A stretch of DNA of 64,000 nt from Closterium sp. NIES-65. Taxonomy: Eukaryota; Streptophyta; Zygnematophyceae; Desmidiales; Closteriaceae. The stretch spans positions 1,328,501 through 1,392,500 of the forward strand of contig CANXME010002590.1 in the NCBI GenBank assembly GCA_948144175.1. The letters are read 5' to 3'. Below, one piece after another: positions 9,954-20,933 of the stretch; position 1 is the first letter of the stretch; each line of letters opens with the position of its first letter. The notes below the pieces were generated by a model. It was not told the origin of the DNA. It saw nothing but the letters and a program-made list of their open reading frames with translations, and made no database searches. The translations under genes were made by a program, and so were the position numbers.

Positions 9954-11300
9954 CTACTTCAATAAAAGAGGCTCCTTGAACCGAGAGAAACCCCTCCAAA
10001 CGGCGGGCTTGAAGGCTCCGCCCGGTTTGCCAGCAGCGGGAGCAGTGGGCAGCTTGGGGGCTGCGCCCGAGTTGCCCTTCCCCGGCTTATTCCCACCTCC
10101 CGACGTGCCAGCAGCGGGAGCACCAGGCAGCTTTGGGGCTCCGCCCGAGTTGCCTTTTGCTCCCTGCGGCTTCATCCCAGGGGCCGGCTTGCCAGCAGCG
10201 GGGGCAGCGGGAGTCTTGGGAATGGTGCCCAGGTTACCCTTCACCGGCTTTGTCCCAGGGGCAGGCTTGCCAGCAGCGGGGGCAGCGGGAGTCTTGGGGT
10301 CTGCGCCCAGGTTGACCTTAGCTCCGCCCCGGTTGGGTGTAGTGGCGCTTCCCCTGGAGTGCTTCCTCCCGCCGTGGTGCTTCCTCCCCCGCTTGGGCGC
10401 GAACCTGCCAGTGTGGAACGTTCGATCGAACGAATTGCGCACGTTCCTCCCCGCCTGCCCGAGGGAATCCTTCACGGCGCCGCTCAGGTCATCCGACGAC
10501 CGCTTCAAGTCCGCCGCGAAATCCTCCACCGTGCGGAGCACACGCGGGTCCTCGAATTCAACCGAGTCAAAGGGGTCAACGGTTTCAAGTGAGGCATCGG
10601 TGTCGGCCTCGAGAAGAGCGCGCGGCTGGGGGGCTGCGCCCGAGTTGCTGTCGGCGCCCGAGCTGCTGACACCTCCCGCCCCCTTCTTTAGTGTCGACTC
10701 AAAGGTGCTGACGGGTGCCGCTCCCTTCTTCCCAACCGCCGGCACGTCACTCTCAGCGCCCTTCGGCTTCGCGGATGCCCTGTCAGCAGTTTTCAGGTCG
10801 CCGGTTGTCTTCTTGGTCGTTCTGGTATGACGATGCTTCGTCGCTGCCCACTTGACGCACCTGCCTCTCCTACGCCGCACGCAGTGCTTCCTCTTCCCCT
10901 GCTTCCCCTTCTTGTGCCGCGCGGCGATGGACTTGCCATTGGGTGAAGCCGCGGAGTCGGCGGACTGGCCCGCGCGCACGGTCGTCCCCGCCTGCCCGGC
11001 GAGCGGCGATTTCTTCGCGCTCAGGCTGCCGCTGGCGCCGTCTGACGACTGAGTCAAGTCCGCCGCCACATCCGCCAGGATTCGCGGATCCTCCGAGTTG
11101 TCGGATTCAACCCAGTCAACGGAGTCAACTGCAGCCTCGTTGTCGGCCTCGAAGAGCGCGCGCGCGTCGTATGCTTCCTCGAGACCGGAAATCTCGCTCG
11201 CTTCGTAGTACCCATCAGGAGGGAGCGCCGCAAAAACCGCGAGTAAGTTCAGAGACGCCACGACGAGCGCGAGCAGAAACCGATACTGGGCCGTACCCAT
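9954..11300 (-). CDS. Secreted two-repeat, basic, Pro/Ala/Gly-rich protein (family not recognised)
   Basis: Single-exon 448-residue protein; function unknown. Residues 1-25 are a clear signal peptide (RFLLALVVASLNLLAVFAA). Two related acidic modules follow: about 47-95 (ALFEAD..DSVDW..EDPRIL..AADL.QSSD) and 227-280 (ALLEAD..ETVDPFDSVEFEDPRVL..AADLKRSSD). Each is followed by a strongly basic stretch (129-150, with Cys140 and Cys148; 302-316, KRGRKHHGGRKH). The C-terminus (330-430) has about four copies of a PKTPAAPAAGKPAPG-type repeat, like wall or arabinogalactan-type backbones. Alternating acidic and basic blocks suggest an extracellular-matrix protein binding acidic polysaccharide, but that is inference. 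The start is the first Met before the signal peptide. It diverges from CLC over 1.8 kb, and the upstream block is duplicated at 7280-8770. Confidence 0.75.
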   Translation of the reverse strand: MGTAQYRFLLALVVASLNLLAVFAALPPDGYYEASEISGLEEAYDARALFEADNEAAVDSVDWVESDNSEDPRILADVAADLTQSSDGASGSLSAKKSPLAGQAGTTVRAGQSADSAASPNGKSIAARHKKGKQGKRKHCVRRRRGRCVKWAATKHRHTRTTKKTTGDLKTADRASAKPKGAESDVPAVGKKGAAPVSTFESTLKKGAGGVSSSGADSNSGAAPQPRALLEADTDASLETVDPFDSVEFEDPRVLRTVEDFAADLKRSSDDLSGAVKDSLGQAGRNVRNSFDRTFHTGRFAPKRGRKHHGGRKHSRGSATTPNRGGAKVNLGADPKTPAAPAAGKPAPGTKPVKGNLGTIPKTPAAPAAGKPAPGMKPQGAKGNSGGAPKLPGAPAAGTSGGGNKPGKGNSGAAPKLPTAPAAGKPGGAFKPAVWRGFSRFKEPLLLK

Positions 11301-13112
11301 GATGTTGGCTGTTGCTATCAGTTTAGCTGGGAAGGAAGCTCTGAGAGTGGCTGTACTGAATAGGTTTTAATGCTGTAACTGGTAGAAGAAGCTCTGGTGA
11401 ATGAGTAGTTTCCAACTCCCTCCGTGTTAAATATGCGGCTAAGCGTGAGTGACGGATTGCAGGCTCTGCTGTAATGTTGCGGCTCGACAGCAGATGAGGC
11501 GGTTCCGCCCCGTGATGCTTCTCGTAGCGCCTGGGTCGATTTGGGCCTCATAGCGTCGAATGCGGCGGTGATTACTGGGGAACTTAGGCCACCCAAGTCT
11601 GCTAGCGCTCTGATCATGGTGACAGCACCTCGAAATTATGAAACAGAGAATCTGCTGGTTGCGTTCCTCGCGTGGTTGGGTTGTGAGGGAGAAGAGGTTC
11701 CAAAAAAAACCGGGTAACGAAAGTATTTTTAGCGGCCAGGAGAGGTGGAGAGGTCTTCTTTGGGGGTCGATGTAAGCTGGCGGGTGCGCGATTACCATGC
11801 ACAAGGTACACGGGATGTGTGGTGGAGCAATAATTGCGCACCGCGCCGCACATTGGCGATTCGTTGCAAAAATTGCACACTCCAGTCGAACCGTTTTGGA
11901 GATATATATGTCGATATAGTTAAAAAAACATTTGACTTCAAATTATGTTTTGGTCCTATAATGATAACAAAAATGAACTCAACGGAAGCATATATGATAA
12001 TTTGTATCCTCAAAATGGGCAGATTATTTCTTCACCCTTGAACATATTTTGTAATCTCTTAAGGTACTTCGAGATGAGTACAACCATTTTTTTGACTCGT
12101 TATCGAAATGCTTATATCGCCTCAGCATTCGCCATTCCCTGACGAGTGTCGTGCCTGTCATTTCGGCAGCGACTTTCTCTGGAACAACCATCTGAAGTCG
12201 GGGCTGTTAGCGCCGTTGGATCGCAAGACAGATTTCCAGACAGGGCTGAATGAACGGCTCAACAGTGTTTTTGTTCAACCCGTTTCGCTGGTTCCCGCTC
12301 CCAGAAAGTTGTCTCGACCTTGGAGATGGGGGTGGCAGAGCTCAATTCCTCCATAACCTCGCACAAACTTTCTTACATTCCTCTAAACCGCTCTGAGCCA
12401 GATAGAATCTACCCTAAACAACCCACTCGACTTGGTGGTTGGTTCCCTGTGCTCTCTGCTCCACTCCTCACCATTTCAGGCTGACAGTGATCGCCCTGCT
12501 TTCCAGCCACTTTCAGGAATTCCCTGTGCTCGTGGTTCAAACCTGCCTCTCCGAATCTCGCACAAGTTTATTGTGGTAGTAGTTTCACGGGACGGGATTA
12601 GCAGCTCCTCGGGATTTGCTACTTCAGAGCCTGCCCTTGGTTTTTTTTTGCTTGTTTTTTCCCTCCGATACTAGTACTGGCTACGGCGAGTGGTGTGTGT
12701 ATCCGGAAAAGAGGTCGTCGGTCGTTTTCCGTAGCCTCGCTCTCGCTATCTCACACCTTACTCGCTTCCGTGCCGTTTATTCTCGTCATGTCGTAATCTT
12801 TAGGATCCACGTCTTGTTGTAACCCTAAGAATCTACGGCGTGTAACCATTGCTACATCTTTCCTTTGCTTTAAGAAACAGGATAACATACTCTAGCAAAC
12901 CAGTCTAAAAGTCCCGTTCAGAATACGCCTTTTGTGTTAGCTTGAGATGCAGCTCAGTGAAACCGCTGACTAGTTTTGTCCTTGTGTCCTCCTGTTCAAC
13001 TGTTCTGTACATGCCTCCGTCGGAAGGTCGAGTTAATCACAGCCGTCGATCTTGAACGCGCTGCCGATTTCGCGGCTGACGCGCGGCCCTGGCGACGGCG
13101 GTAACCCGCAGG
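11301..13112. promoter_or_regulatory. Shared upstream region of secreted-protein gene (-) and CLC gene (+); holds duplication copy 2
   Basis: Non-coding. 11465-12380 is copy 2 of the diverged block also present at 7280-8770. 12381-13112 is unique, with no recognisable element. The two genes diverge from here, so the region must contain both promoters; no unambiguous TATA box was identified. Confidence 0.55.
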
Positions 13113-16100
13113 ATGAGCGCCAACGACTACCGACCGCTTTTGCGCAACGGCGCGGGGGGGAACAACGGCGACTCCCCATTGGCTGGCGGTGACGTGGAAC
13201 TGGCTGCGGATAAGATCGAATCTGCAGTGATGGTGTCTCCCGCGTCGCCCACCGCGCTGATTTCGCCGCGTAGCATGAATTTCAGCGAGAGGGTTCCGCC
13301 TGAATGGGCCGTGCTGCTGCTTGGATGTGCGCTCGGCCTCGCCACAGGAGCCAGCGTCGTCCTTTTCAACTTGGCGGTAGGTTTTCCTTTTGAGTCCCCT
13401 CAGAAGTCATCTTGTTACAATATTCGACAACGCGCCTTTTCGTAGGCTCTGCTGTACATAACTACTTAAATTCTGTCAAACTCCGTCCTTCCTCTGTAAT
13501 GTTTGATTGTCATTCGCCTTTCAACCCTCTCACTCCTCCCCCAGGCTCACAGAGTCCACAACCACGCGCGGGTTTGCACTCCAGCAGGGGGAGCGGGTTG
13601 GCTTTCCATTGACTCAATAGTCACGTTTTATTTCCTCTCAACCCGTCTCCTTGCTCAACCTGTCCAGGTTCACGGAATTCACAACCTAGCATGGGCCGGC
13701 ACACCAGCAGAGGGAGCAGCGTGGCTGCGTGTGCAGCCCATCACCACCACTTGGCACCGCATCATGCTCATCCCCGTTATGGGCGGGGTCGTTGTAGGCA
13801 TGCTGCACGCCCTCGGCGGCATCATAGAACAAAGCCAAAGCCCATCCCAAGCCCAGGGCCAGAGCCGCGGGGCAACTCTACGTCTGGAGCAGCAAAGGGG
13901 AATTGACTGGGGGGCGGCTTTTACACCCGTAATTCGAGCCATCCAAGCAGCAGTAACCCTAGGCACAGGCTCCTCCCTGGGACCTGAAGGGCCAAGTGTG
14001 GACATAGGCAAGGCCTGGGCAGATGGAATGGCAGAGATTTTGATGAACACTCACGAGAGGAAAACAGCACTGGTGGCTGCTGGTGCAGCTGCAGGAATTT
14101 CGTCGGGTTTCAATGCGGCTGTAGCTGGGTGTTTTTTTGCCATTGAAACGGTGCTACAGTCGGTTGCTTCGGAGAATGCGCCCCCGCTTACCACTGCCAT
14201 GATCATCCTCGCTTCAGTGCTCTCCTCTACAGTGTCTAACGTCGTTCTGGGTGAAGAGCCTGCGTTTACTGTACCTGAGTACGAGCTGAAATCTGCTGCT
14301 GAGTTGCCACTGTACCTGCTCCTGGGGATGGTTTGTGGGGTTATTTCGGTGATATTTACCCGATTAATCAAGTGGTCCACAGCCTTTTTCGACTTTCTGC
14401 GGGACCGGCTCGGGATCCCGCCAGCTGTCACGCCGGCATTGGGCGGCCTGTGTGTGGGGTTCATAGCGCTACAGTACCCTGGCGTCTTGTACTGGGGTTT
14501 TAGTAACGTGAACGAGATTTTGCATTCGAGAGAGAGTGCTTCTGCCCCTGGTCCGAAGCTCATGACTCAGCTGATAGCAGCCAAGATCGTTGCCACGGCT
14601 CTCTGCAGAGGCTCGGGCTTGGTAGGGGGAATCTACGCCCCGAGCCTGTTCATAGGTTCGGCGGTAGGCTCGGTGTATGGGTCGCTGGCGGGTGCGGCTA
14701 TCCAGGCTGCCATTCCTGGGAAGGCGGAGGTCGCGGCTCCACAGGCATATGCTCTGGTGAGTTGTTGATGGTGAGTAAAGGGTAGAGTGTGATGCGGTAT
14801 GGGTGAGGAAGGAGGGGTTGAGGTTGCTGCTCCACAGGCGTATGCTTGAGCTGTTTAGGGTGAGAGGTAGTGATGTGGTATGTTATGTGTGAGATGGGGG
14901 GATAGCATGAGATAATCTGTTGACTTGGCTGTTAAAGCTGTGGTGGAGATTGCTGCTCCACAAGCGTGTTTTCAGGTAAGTAGAGGTCAGAGGGCGTAGC
15001 TGTATTTAATACCTGATTGCATGGAATATTAGAACCTGCTTGTATGGATGGATGGATTGCTGAAACCAGTGTGTATGGGGTATTGGATGATTCGAGTTTT
15101 ACGAGGCATTTACCCCTGTTGCCCCCTTCTTTCCCGCTTCACCTTTCTCATTTGCTCAGCTTACCTACGACCAATTCCTTGTAACACCCCCCCTCTACCA
15201 GGTGGGCATGGCAGCAATGCTCGCCTCTGTGTGCTCTGTGCCTCTCACATCCGTCTTGCTCCTCTTCGAGCTCACTAAGGACTACCGCATCCTGCTGCCG
15301 CTCATGGTACGCGTCCTTTTTCCTTCCTTTCATGCTGACTCCGGATGACAGCTCACCAAGGACTACCGTATCCTGCTTCCTCGCATGGTACGAGTGTTGC
15401 TCCATTCCATGCAGTCTCGGTAGTCACAGCACCTCAGCCCTCACTCTCTACCCAAGCTCCCCCCTGGTGCTTCTGCCCTGCTCTCCATTACCCTGTCTCC
15501 TCAAACCTTCTCTTCCCGGCCTTCTTCCCTTCTCCTTCCCCCTCCTTACCTCCCTCCCTCCCTCTACCGTGCACAGGGCGCAGTGGGTCGGCCTACTGGG
15601 TGTCCTCAGTGGCCAATTGCAAGAAGCCCGTTCTCTCGCACGCCAAGCTCGCCCCCGGCTCTGCCGTTGCCTTTGCTGCTGCAGGCGGGCACGTGCTACT
15701 CAGCCCTCACGCTCTACTCACCCCTCGGCACTGCCATGAAGGCCATGCCTCTCACCTCTTTCTTCCTGTCTCCCTATCTTCCCCCTACCCATTTCTCTCC
15801 CCGCTCACAGGGTGCAGTGGGTCTGGCCTACTGGGTCTCCTCAGTGGCCAACCGCAAGAAGCCCGTTCTCTCACACACCAAGCTCGCCCCCGGCTCTGCC
15901 GCAGCCTTTGCTGCAGCTGGCGGGCACGGCGACTCAGCCCTCACGCTCTACTCACCCCTGGGCACTGCCATGAACGGCCATGCCTCTCACCAGCAGAATC
16001 TATCCCTTCTGCATGAGCACCACCACTCGACTCATTTCGGGGGGCCGCCGCTGTCCCCGACGCAGCTTCGGGCGTCTTCGTCTATTTCGTGGCATAGGGG

Positions 16101-19100
16101 GAGTGGCAGCAGCAGTACTGGTGGTGGGAGTGGTGCGGAGGAAATGGAGTTGTGTGCGGTGGAGGGGTTTGCAGGGGGTGTGGAGGCGGCTTTGAGTGTG
16201 GATAGACTGCTGGACGAACTAAAGGTGAGCGCAAGGGGTGCATGCTGGAGGGTGGGATGAGGAGTTAAGTGCGGTTGAGGGGTATGTTGAAGGTTTGAGG
16301 TGGCTTTGAGTGTGGATAGGTGGCTGGACGAACTCAAGGTGAGCACATGGGGTGCATTGGGAAATACGGGAGTTGAGTGCGGTTGGCAGGTATGCTGTAG
16401 GGGTGTAGTTGTGTCCGTGCAGGCAGACAAACCTCCATCACTTGATCCCTTACTCCCCTGCTCCCCTCATCTGCCCACCTCTCCCGCAGGTGGCTGCAGC
16501 AATGAGCACCACCTTCGTGTCAGTACGAGCAGACGCCACTGTGAGAGAAGCCGTGCTCGCTCTCTTGGAGGGCTGCGCAGACTGTGCCATGGTGGTGGAT
16601 GCAGAGGGGCTGCTGGAAGGCACTCACTCTGTCTTCCCTTTTGCCCTGACCCCTACCCGTTCCCCTACCCACCCCCCTCCCCTTCCCCAGGTGGCTGCTG
16701 CAATGAGCACCACCTTCGTCTCGGTTCAAGCGGCTGCTGCAATGAGCACCACCTTCTTCCTCCTCCACCACCTTCCCCACCCCCAGGTGGCTGCAGCAAT
16801 GAGCACCACCTTTGTGTCGGTGCGAGCAGACGCCACTGTGAGAGAAGCCGTGCTGGCTCTCCTAGAAGGCCGTTCAGACTGTGCCATGGTGGTGGACGCA
16901 GAGGGGCTGCTGGAAGGCACGCTCTCTCTCACTGATGTGCACCGGGACGGAGCTTCACAGATCCTCCTCTCACTGGGAGAGAAGCCGTCTTTTCACACGC
17001 ATTCGTTCACCTCCCTTCTTCCTCCTCCACCACCTTCCCCACCCCCAGGTGGCTGCAGCAATGAGCACCACCTTCGTATCAGTACGAGCCGATGCAACAG
17101 TAAGAGAAGCCGTGCTGGCTCTCCTAGAAGGCCGTTCAGACTGTGCCATGGTGGTGGATGCAGTGGGGCTGCTGGAAGGCAGATTGGGCTAGCACCCATT
17201 CGTTCCCCTCCTCCCTCCCCTCCTCTTCCCCTTCCCTCCCTCCCGCCCTCCATCCCTGCACCCCCCTCCCCACCCTCACAGGTGGCTGCAGAAATGAGCA
17301 CCACATTTGTGTCGGTTCGAGCAGACGCCACAGTGAGAGAAGCCGTGCTGGCCCTCCTAGAAGGCCGTTCAGACTGTGCCATGGTGGTGGATGCAGAGGG
17401 GCTGCTGGAAGGCCCTCTTTCTTCCTGCCTCTCTTGTGGGCTAACACCCTTCGTTTTCCTTCCTCCCTTCCCTGCCCTCCCTTCCCCCACCCTCCCAGGT
17501 GGCTGCAGCAATGAGCACCACATTTGTGTCAGTACGAGCAGACGCCACAGTGAGGGAAGCCGTGCTGGCTCTCCTAGAAGGCCGCTCAGACTGTGCCATG
17601 GTGGTGGATGCAGAGGGGCTGCTGGAAGGCAGATTGGGCTAGCACCCATTCGTTCCCTGCCTCCCTCCCCTCCTCTTCACTTTCCCTCCCTCCCGCCCTC
17701 CATCCCTGCACCCCCCTCCCCACCCTCACAGGTGGCTGCAGCAATGAGCACCACATTTGTGTCGGTTCGAGCAGACGCCACTGTGAGAGAAGCTGTGCTG
17801 GCTCTCCTAGAAGGCCGTTCAGACTGTGCCATGGTGGTGGACGCAGAGGGGCTGCTGGAAGGCACACTCTCTCTCACTGATGTACACCGGGAGCTTCGCC
17901 GATCCTCCATTATCAGTGCGGCCGGCACGGCCAGCCACCGAGGCTCGGCGATCGCCGGACCTGGAGGCTCGGCACGAAGCTCGGTTGCGGGTGGAGTGGG
18001 TGGTGGTTCGGGAGGAGGGGGAGGGGGAGGAGGGGGGAGTCATAGAGGATCGGCGGTGTCGGTAGGGCTTATGCCAGTGGGAGGAGTGGGAGGAATGGGA
18101 GGGGTGGGAGGGTTGGACAGGGCATTGTCACACAGAGCTTCGGTCGCTGCCTCTGAACTGGCTCCTGTAGGCGTGGAGGTGAGCTGCCCTCACTTGTTGC
18201 TTCTGCCCTCACTTGTTGCTTCTGCCCTCACTTGTTGCTTCTGCCCTCACTTGTTGCTTCTGCCCTCACTTGTTGCTTCTGCCCTCCCTTGTTGCTTCTG
18301 CCCTCCCTTGTTGCTTCTGCCCTCGCTTGTTGCATTTGTGCTCCGTTTTTGCTTCTGTGTGTGCACGATTATTGTGTACATGTGCTGTGTTACTTTGTTT
18401 CTTGTGGGCAGTTTATCTTTTGTGTTTCCCTGCCCCCCGTTTCCTCGCTTTCACCCCTTTCACCACCCTTTCACCCCCGTTTCATCCGTCCCTCCTTCCC
18501 TTTTCCCCCTCTTTCACCCCCAGGTGCATGAGATGCTGGTGGGAGCGGTGTGCACGGGCACCACAGCCCACGGAGGCATTGGCTGTTATGCCTGTCCTGC
18601 CTACCCTCTACACACTCTTTTGCCCCTTCTTCAACCCTCGTTCACCCTGATTATCACCCCCAGGTGCACGAGATGCTGGTGGGAGCGGTCTGCACCAGTA
18701 CCACAGCCCACGGGGACCCCGACCTTGTTGTGTGCTTCCCAGACCAGACGCTGCGCGCCGCCCGCCACCTAATGCTGCCGAGGAACCTGACGGTGCTGCC
18801 TGTGGTGTCTCGGTCCGGCAAGCGGTGGCAGGACCGGGGGAGGAAGCTGGTTGGAGTCCTGGAAGCTTCAGCAATCCGTGCCACATGCCAGTGAGTTAGT
18901 TGCTGATAGTTCTTCCATGTGTCCTAGCACAGTGGTGTCTCGGTCTGGCAAGCGGTGGCAGGACCGGGGGAGGAAGCTCGTTGGCATGCTGGAGGCATCG
19001 GCTATCCGCGCCACATGCCAGTGAGTTGGAGTAATGCTTGCTCTATGGATGTTGCACGTGATAGCATGGACTAGTTGTCGAGAGTATGTTGTTGTGGTGT

Positions 19101-19810
19101 CACAGTCTGGCAAGCAGTGGGAAGACCACGGGAAGCTGGTGGGCGTGCTGGAGGCATCGGCTATCCGCGCCACGTGCCAGTGAGTTGGATAATTGCTTGC
19201 GCTGTGGAAGAAACTGGTACATTTGAGGTGGTTTGCCTCAACCGCACGAAAGTACCATGTGTGAGGCAAGTCCGGCAAGCGGTGGTAGGTCCGGGGGAGG
19301 AAGCTGGTGACACATGCCAGTGAGTGGAGAGTTCTGGTTGTTGGGTGTAAGTGGCTTACCCTGAATGTTGGTATCTACCTACGTGGCATGTGGATGTGCT
19401 ACATCCATGTGTGGGTATGGTATCACTATCTTTTGCGGATGTATAATGTGTGTGGGGCTACATTATTATGTCTCGTCCCCTCTTCTATGGATGTTCCTTG
19501 TGTGCTTTAGAAGTCTGGTAAGGAATGCTAGCTCTGCAGGGAAGCTGAGGGCTTCCTGAAAGCACATGAATTGTTACTGCTCTGTGTTGGTGAGGTGTCG
19601 AGATGTGGGTATTACCACGATATGTATGGTTACACGCTTCATAAGTGACTGACTGTGGAACGAGTGTCTCTACCAACAAGTGCATGTGGTTTGTCACGGC
19701 CTAACATTTTGAACCCTCGTTTCTGTGCATTTCAGAGCGGAGGCAACCCGTCGGATATTGGGAGTACTGGAGGAACCACAAGAAGCATCACATGGTGCTG
19801 GTGGTCATTG
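13113..19810 (+). CDS. CLC-f-type voltage-gated chloride channel/transporter
   Basis: Multi-exon CLC anion channel/exchanger, likely in an endomembrane. Exons by frame and GT/AG: 13113-13376, 13668-14756, 15202-15306, 15811-16224, 17732-18178, 18664-18890, and a terminal exon near 19736-19810 whose frame is uncertain. The membrane part has the selectivity/gating loop GTGSSLGPEGPSVDIG (gating Glu in GPEGP), GSGLVGGIYAPSLFIG, and many hydrophobic segments; HGIHNLAWAGTPAEGAAWLR fits plant CLC-f. The C-terminus has two CBS halves (VAAAMSTTFVSVRADATVRE; VVCFPDQTLRAARHLMLPRN) separated by a Gly/Ser-rich linker. Main exons are all phase 0 up to exon 6. Introns are filled with partial copies of neighbouring exon edges (separate entries), so alternative splicing is plausible. 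About 850 residues. Confidence 0.85.
13545..13612 (+). repeat. Acceptor-side copy of CLC exon 2 start
   Basis: Decayed copy of the start of exon 2 (13668 on): cag acceptor, then a peptide AHRVHNHARVCTPAGGAGWL against VHGIHNLAWAGTPAEGAAWL. It lies in the intron upstream of the real exon. Confidence 0.8.
14790..14980 (+). repeat. Donor-side copies of CLC exon 2 end
   Basis: Two short copies of the exon 2 end (real: gcggctccacaggcatatgc, donor at 14757) lie downstream in the intron, near 14819-14850 (gttgctgctccacaggcgta) and 14943-14975 (attgctgctccacaagcgtg, followed by gtaagt). Confidence 0.75.
15345..15388 (+). repeat. Donor-side copy of CLC exon 3 end
   Basis: Copy of the end of exon 3 (LTKDYRILLPLM, donor gtacgc at 15307): ctcaccaaggactaccgtat with CGCATG then gtacga. 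Lies just downstream of the real exon. Confidence 0.8.
15577..15755 (+). repeat. Acceptor-side copy of CLC exon 4 start
   Basis: About 175 bp closely matching 15811-15985, including its own polypyrimidine tract and cacag acceptor. It encodes the counterpart of GAVGLAYWVSSVANRKKPVL but shifts frame and lacks the rest of exon 4. Confidence 0.85.
16277..16338 (+). repeat. Donor-side copy of CLC exon 4 end
   Basis: Copy of the exon 4 end (AALSVDRLLDELK, donor gtgagc at 16225): tttgagtgtggataggtggc..ctcaag followed by gtgagc at 16339. The intron sequence around it is also repeated. Confidence 0.82.
16490..17630 (+). repeat. Array of six acceptor-led copies of the CLC CBS1 exon start
   Basis: Copies begin right after a cag acceptor at 16490, 16691 (short, about 40 bp, with a second partial copy at 16731), 16787, 17049, 17282 and 17499; the seventh, at 17732, is the exon that runs on to a donor. 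Full copies span about 132 bp and encode VAAAMSTTFVSVRADATVRE through MVVDAEGLLEG. After the copy end none has an obvious GT donor, except that 16787 extends into TLSLTDVHRD. The spacer after 17180 (agattgggctagcacccatt) recurs at 17631, so about 450-bp blocks were duplicated recently. Copies at 16490, 16691, 16787, 17282 and 17732 share one frame. Confidence 0.9.
18524..18590 (+). repeat. Acceptor-side copy of CLC exon 6 start
   Basis: cccccag acceptor followed by gtgcatgagatgctggtggg, matching the real exon 6 start at 18664 (gtgcacgagatgctggtggg) for about 60 bp. Confidence 0.85.
18930..19325 (+). repeat. Three donor-side copies of CLC exon 6 end
   Basis: Copies of the exon 6 end (real 18804-18890: VVSRSGKRWQDRGRKLVGVL to ATC, donor gtgagt) at about 18933-19020, 19094-19180 and 19265-19319. 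Each ends in tgcca followed by gtgagt. The first is near identical, the second has a small deletion, the third is internally deleted. Confidence 0.88.
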
Positions 19811-20933
19811 AAGGTTTTTTTTTAAGAGTCCAGAAGAGGTTTTATTGATTCGAGTTACACTTTAACGCCTTTGGCTTTCAGTCCAGACTTCGAGTCCTTA
19901 TCCCACCATGTATATTGCAAGTGATACTAATTGATCTCGTTGCCTCAGACGTATTGTTTCGAGGGTAGTTAGCAAAACAGGGATTACAGTAGCGGGTACT
20001 ACAGCCAGAGAGACTCAAACGGTAACTGCGGTCTGTGCAACACGTGTCCGATTTGGCAACGACGAAATGCGGTGCAACATTTGCGGAATTGAGAGATGCG
20101 CCTCGGTGACATCAATATTAGTTCAAATGCATGCGGCTCGCCCGACTAGTTCAATTTCAGGCCAAATCTGTGTTGAGCTGGCAACGAGTGTGCTTTGATT
20201 TGACGATAAGTGTACGTCAGAAACCTGGCTTGGTTGCTTGCTACGGTAGTAATGGAAGTGTGTCGAGTTTATCCGACTTTCACCTCGTAAAACTCGGCAT
20301 GCACGCACGAACGCACCGTGCAATCTCACCAACTGGGTTTCTGTGTTTTCGCGGCTGCTGTTCACGCAGCTAATCAACTCCGAACCGAAATTGCGTCGCA
20401 GAACTCGGCATGGGCGCGCACGAATGCACCTTGACGCGATGGCTGACAACGCTGAGTACCGCTCGTCGATTCGGAACCGCACGATCGGGTCATACCCTCC
20501 ACCCCAACACGATCGTCGCACATTTTACTGCTGGGTGGCAGCGGCACCTTTGCGCGCTCACTTTTCATCCCAGGCGGAATGCCCTCGCCAGCGACTCACG
20601 GGCTATCATTCTCTCGCGGCTGCATCTCACTCACCACACAGGCGCGGTGCGCTCAGTTTATGGCAGCAGCTGCCACAACGCGGGACAGCGTTCTCTCTCT
20701 CATTGCTGAAAAGGATCAGTGGGGGCGCCTTGAAGCTGTTTCTCTTGGCCATAGCGCACGGCACGAAGCCGCCTTACGTACGGGCTTAGCGTGCTCATCT
20801 CAAGGTTTTCACTCGGAAGGTTGGCTGGCTGGTTAATTGACCGGCTATCGCCCCTTAGTAGCAAGTTGAAAGTCACTGATCCTCAACAGTAAGCAGTTAG
20901 TAGCACTGATGCAATTGGTTTAGTACGGTGTGG
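19811..20933. other. Intergenic, CLC 3' flank to next gene
   Basis: No gene seen. A T9 run follows the CLC end (19814 on). A short direct repeat (aactcggcatg and following acgcacgaa-like sequence) occurs near 20293 and 20402. Presumed promoter of the gene starting at 20934. Confidence 0.45.

Noticed and set aside
16490..17865. CRISPR-like array or independent tandem gene in the CLC region
   Set aside because: The repeats are coding exon-edge copies of 132 bp with splice acceptors and variable spacers, not short palindromic repeats.
19736..19860. A terminal CLC exon reading VGYWEYWRNHKKHHMVLVVIE
   Set aside because: It looks protein-like but needs a splice phase that the exon 6 donor and the 19736 acceptor do not give; the terminal frame is left uncertain.
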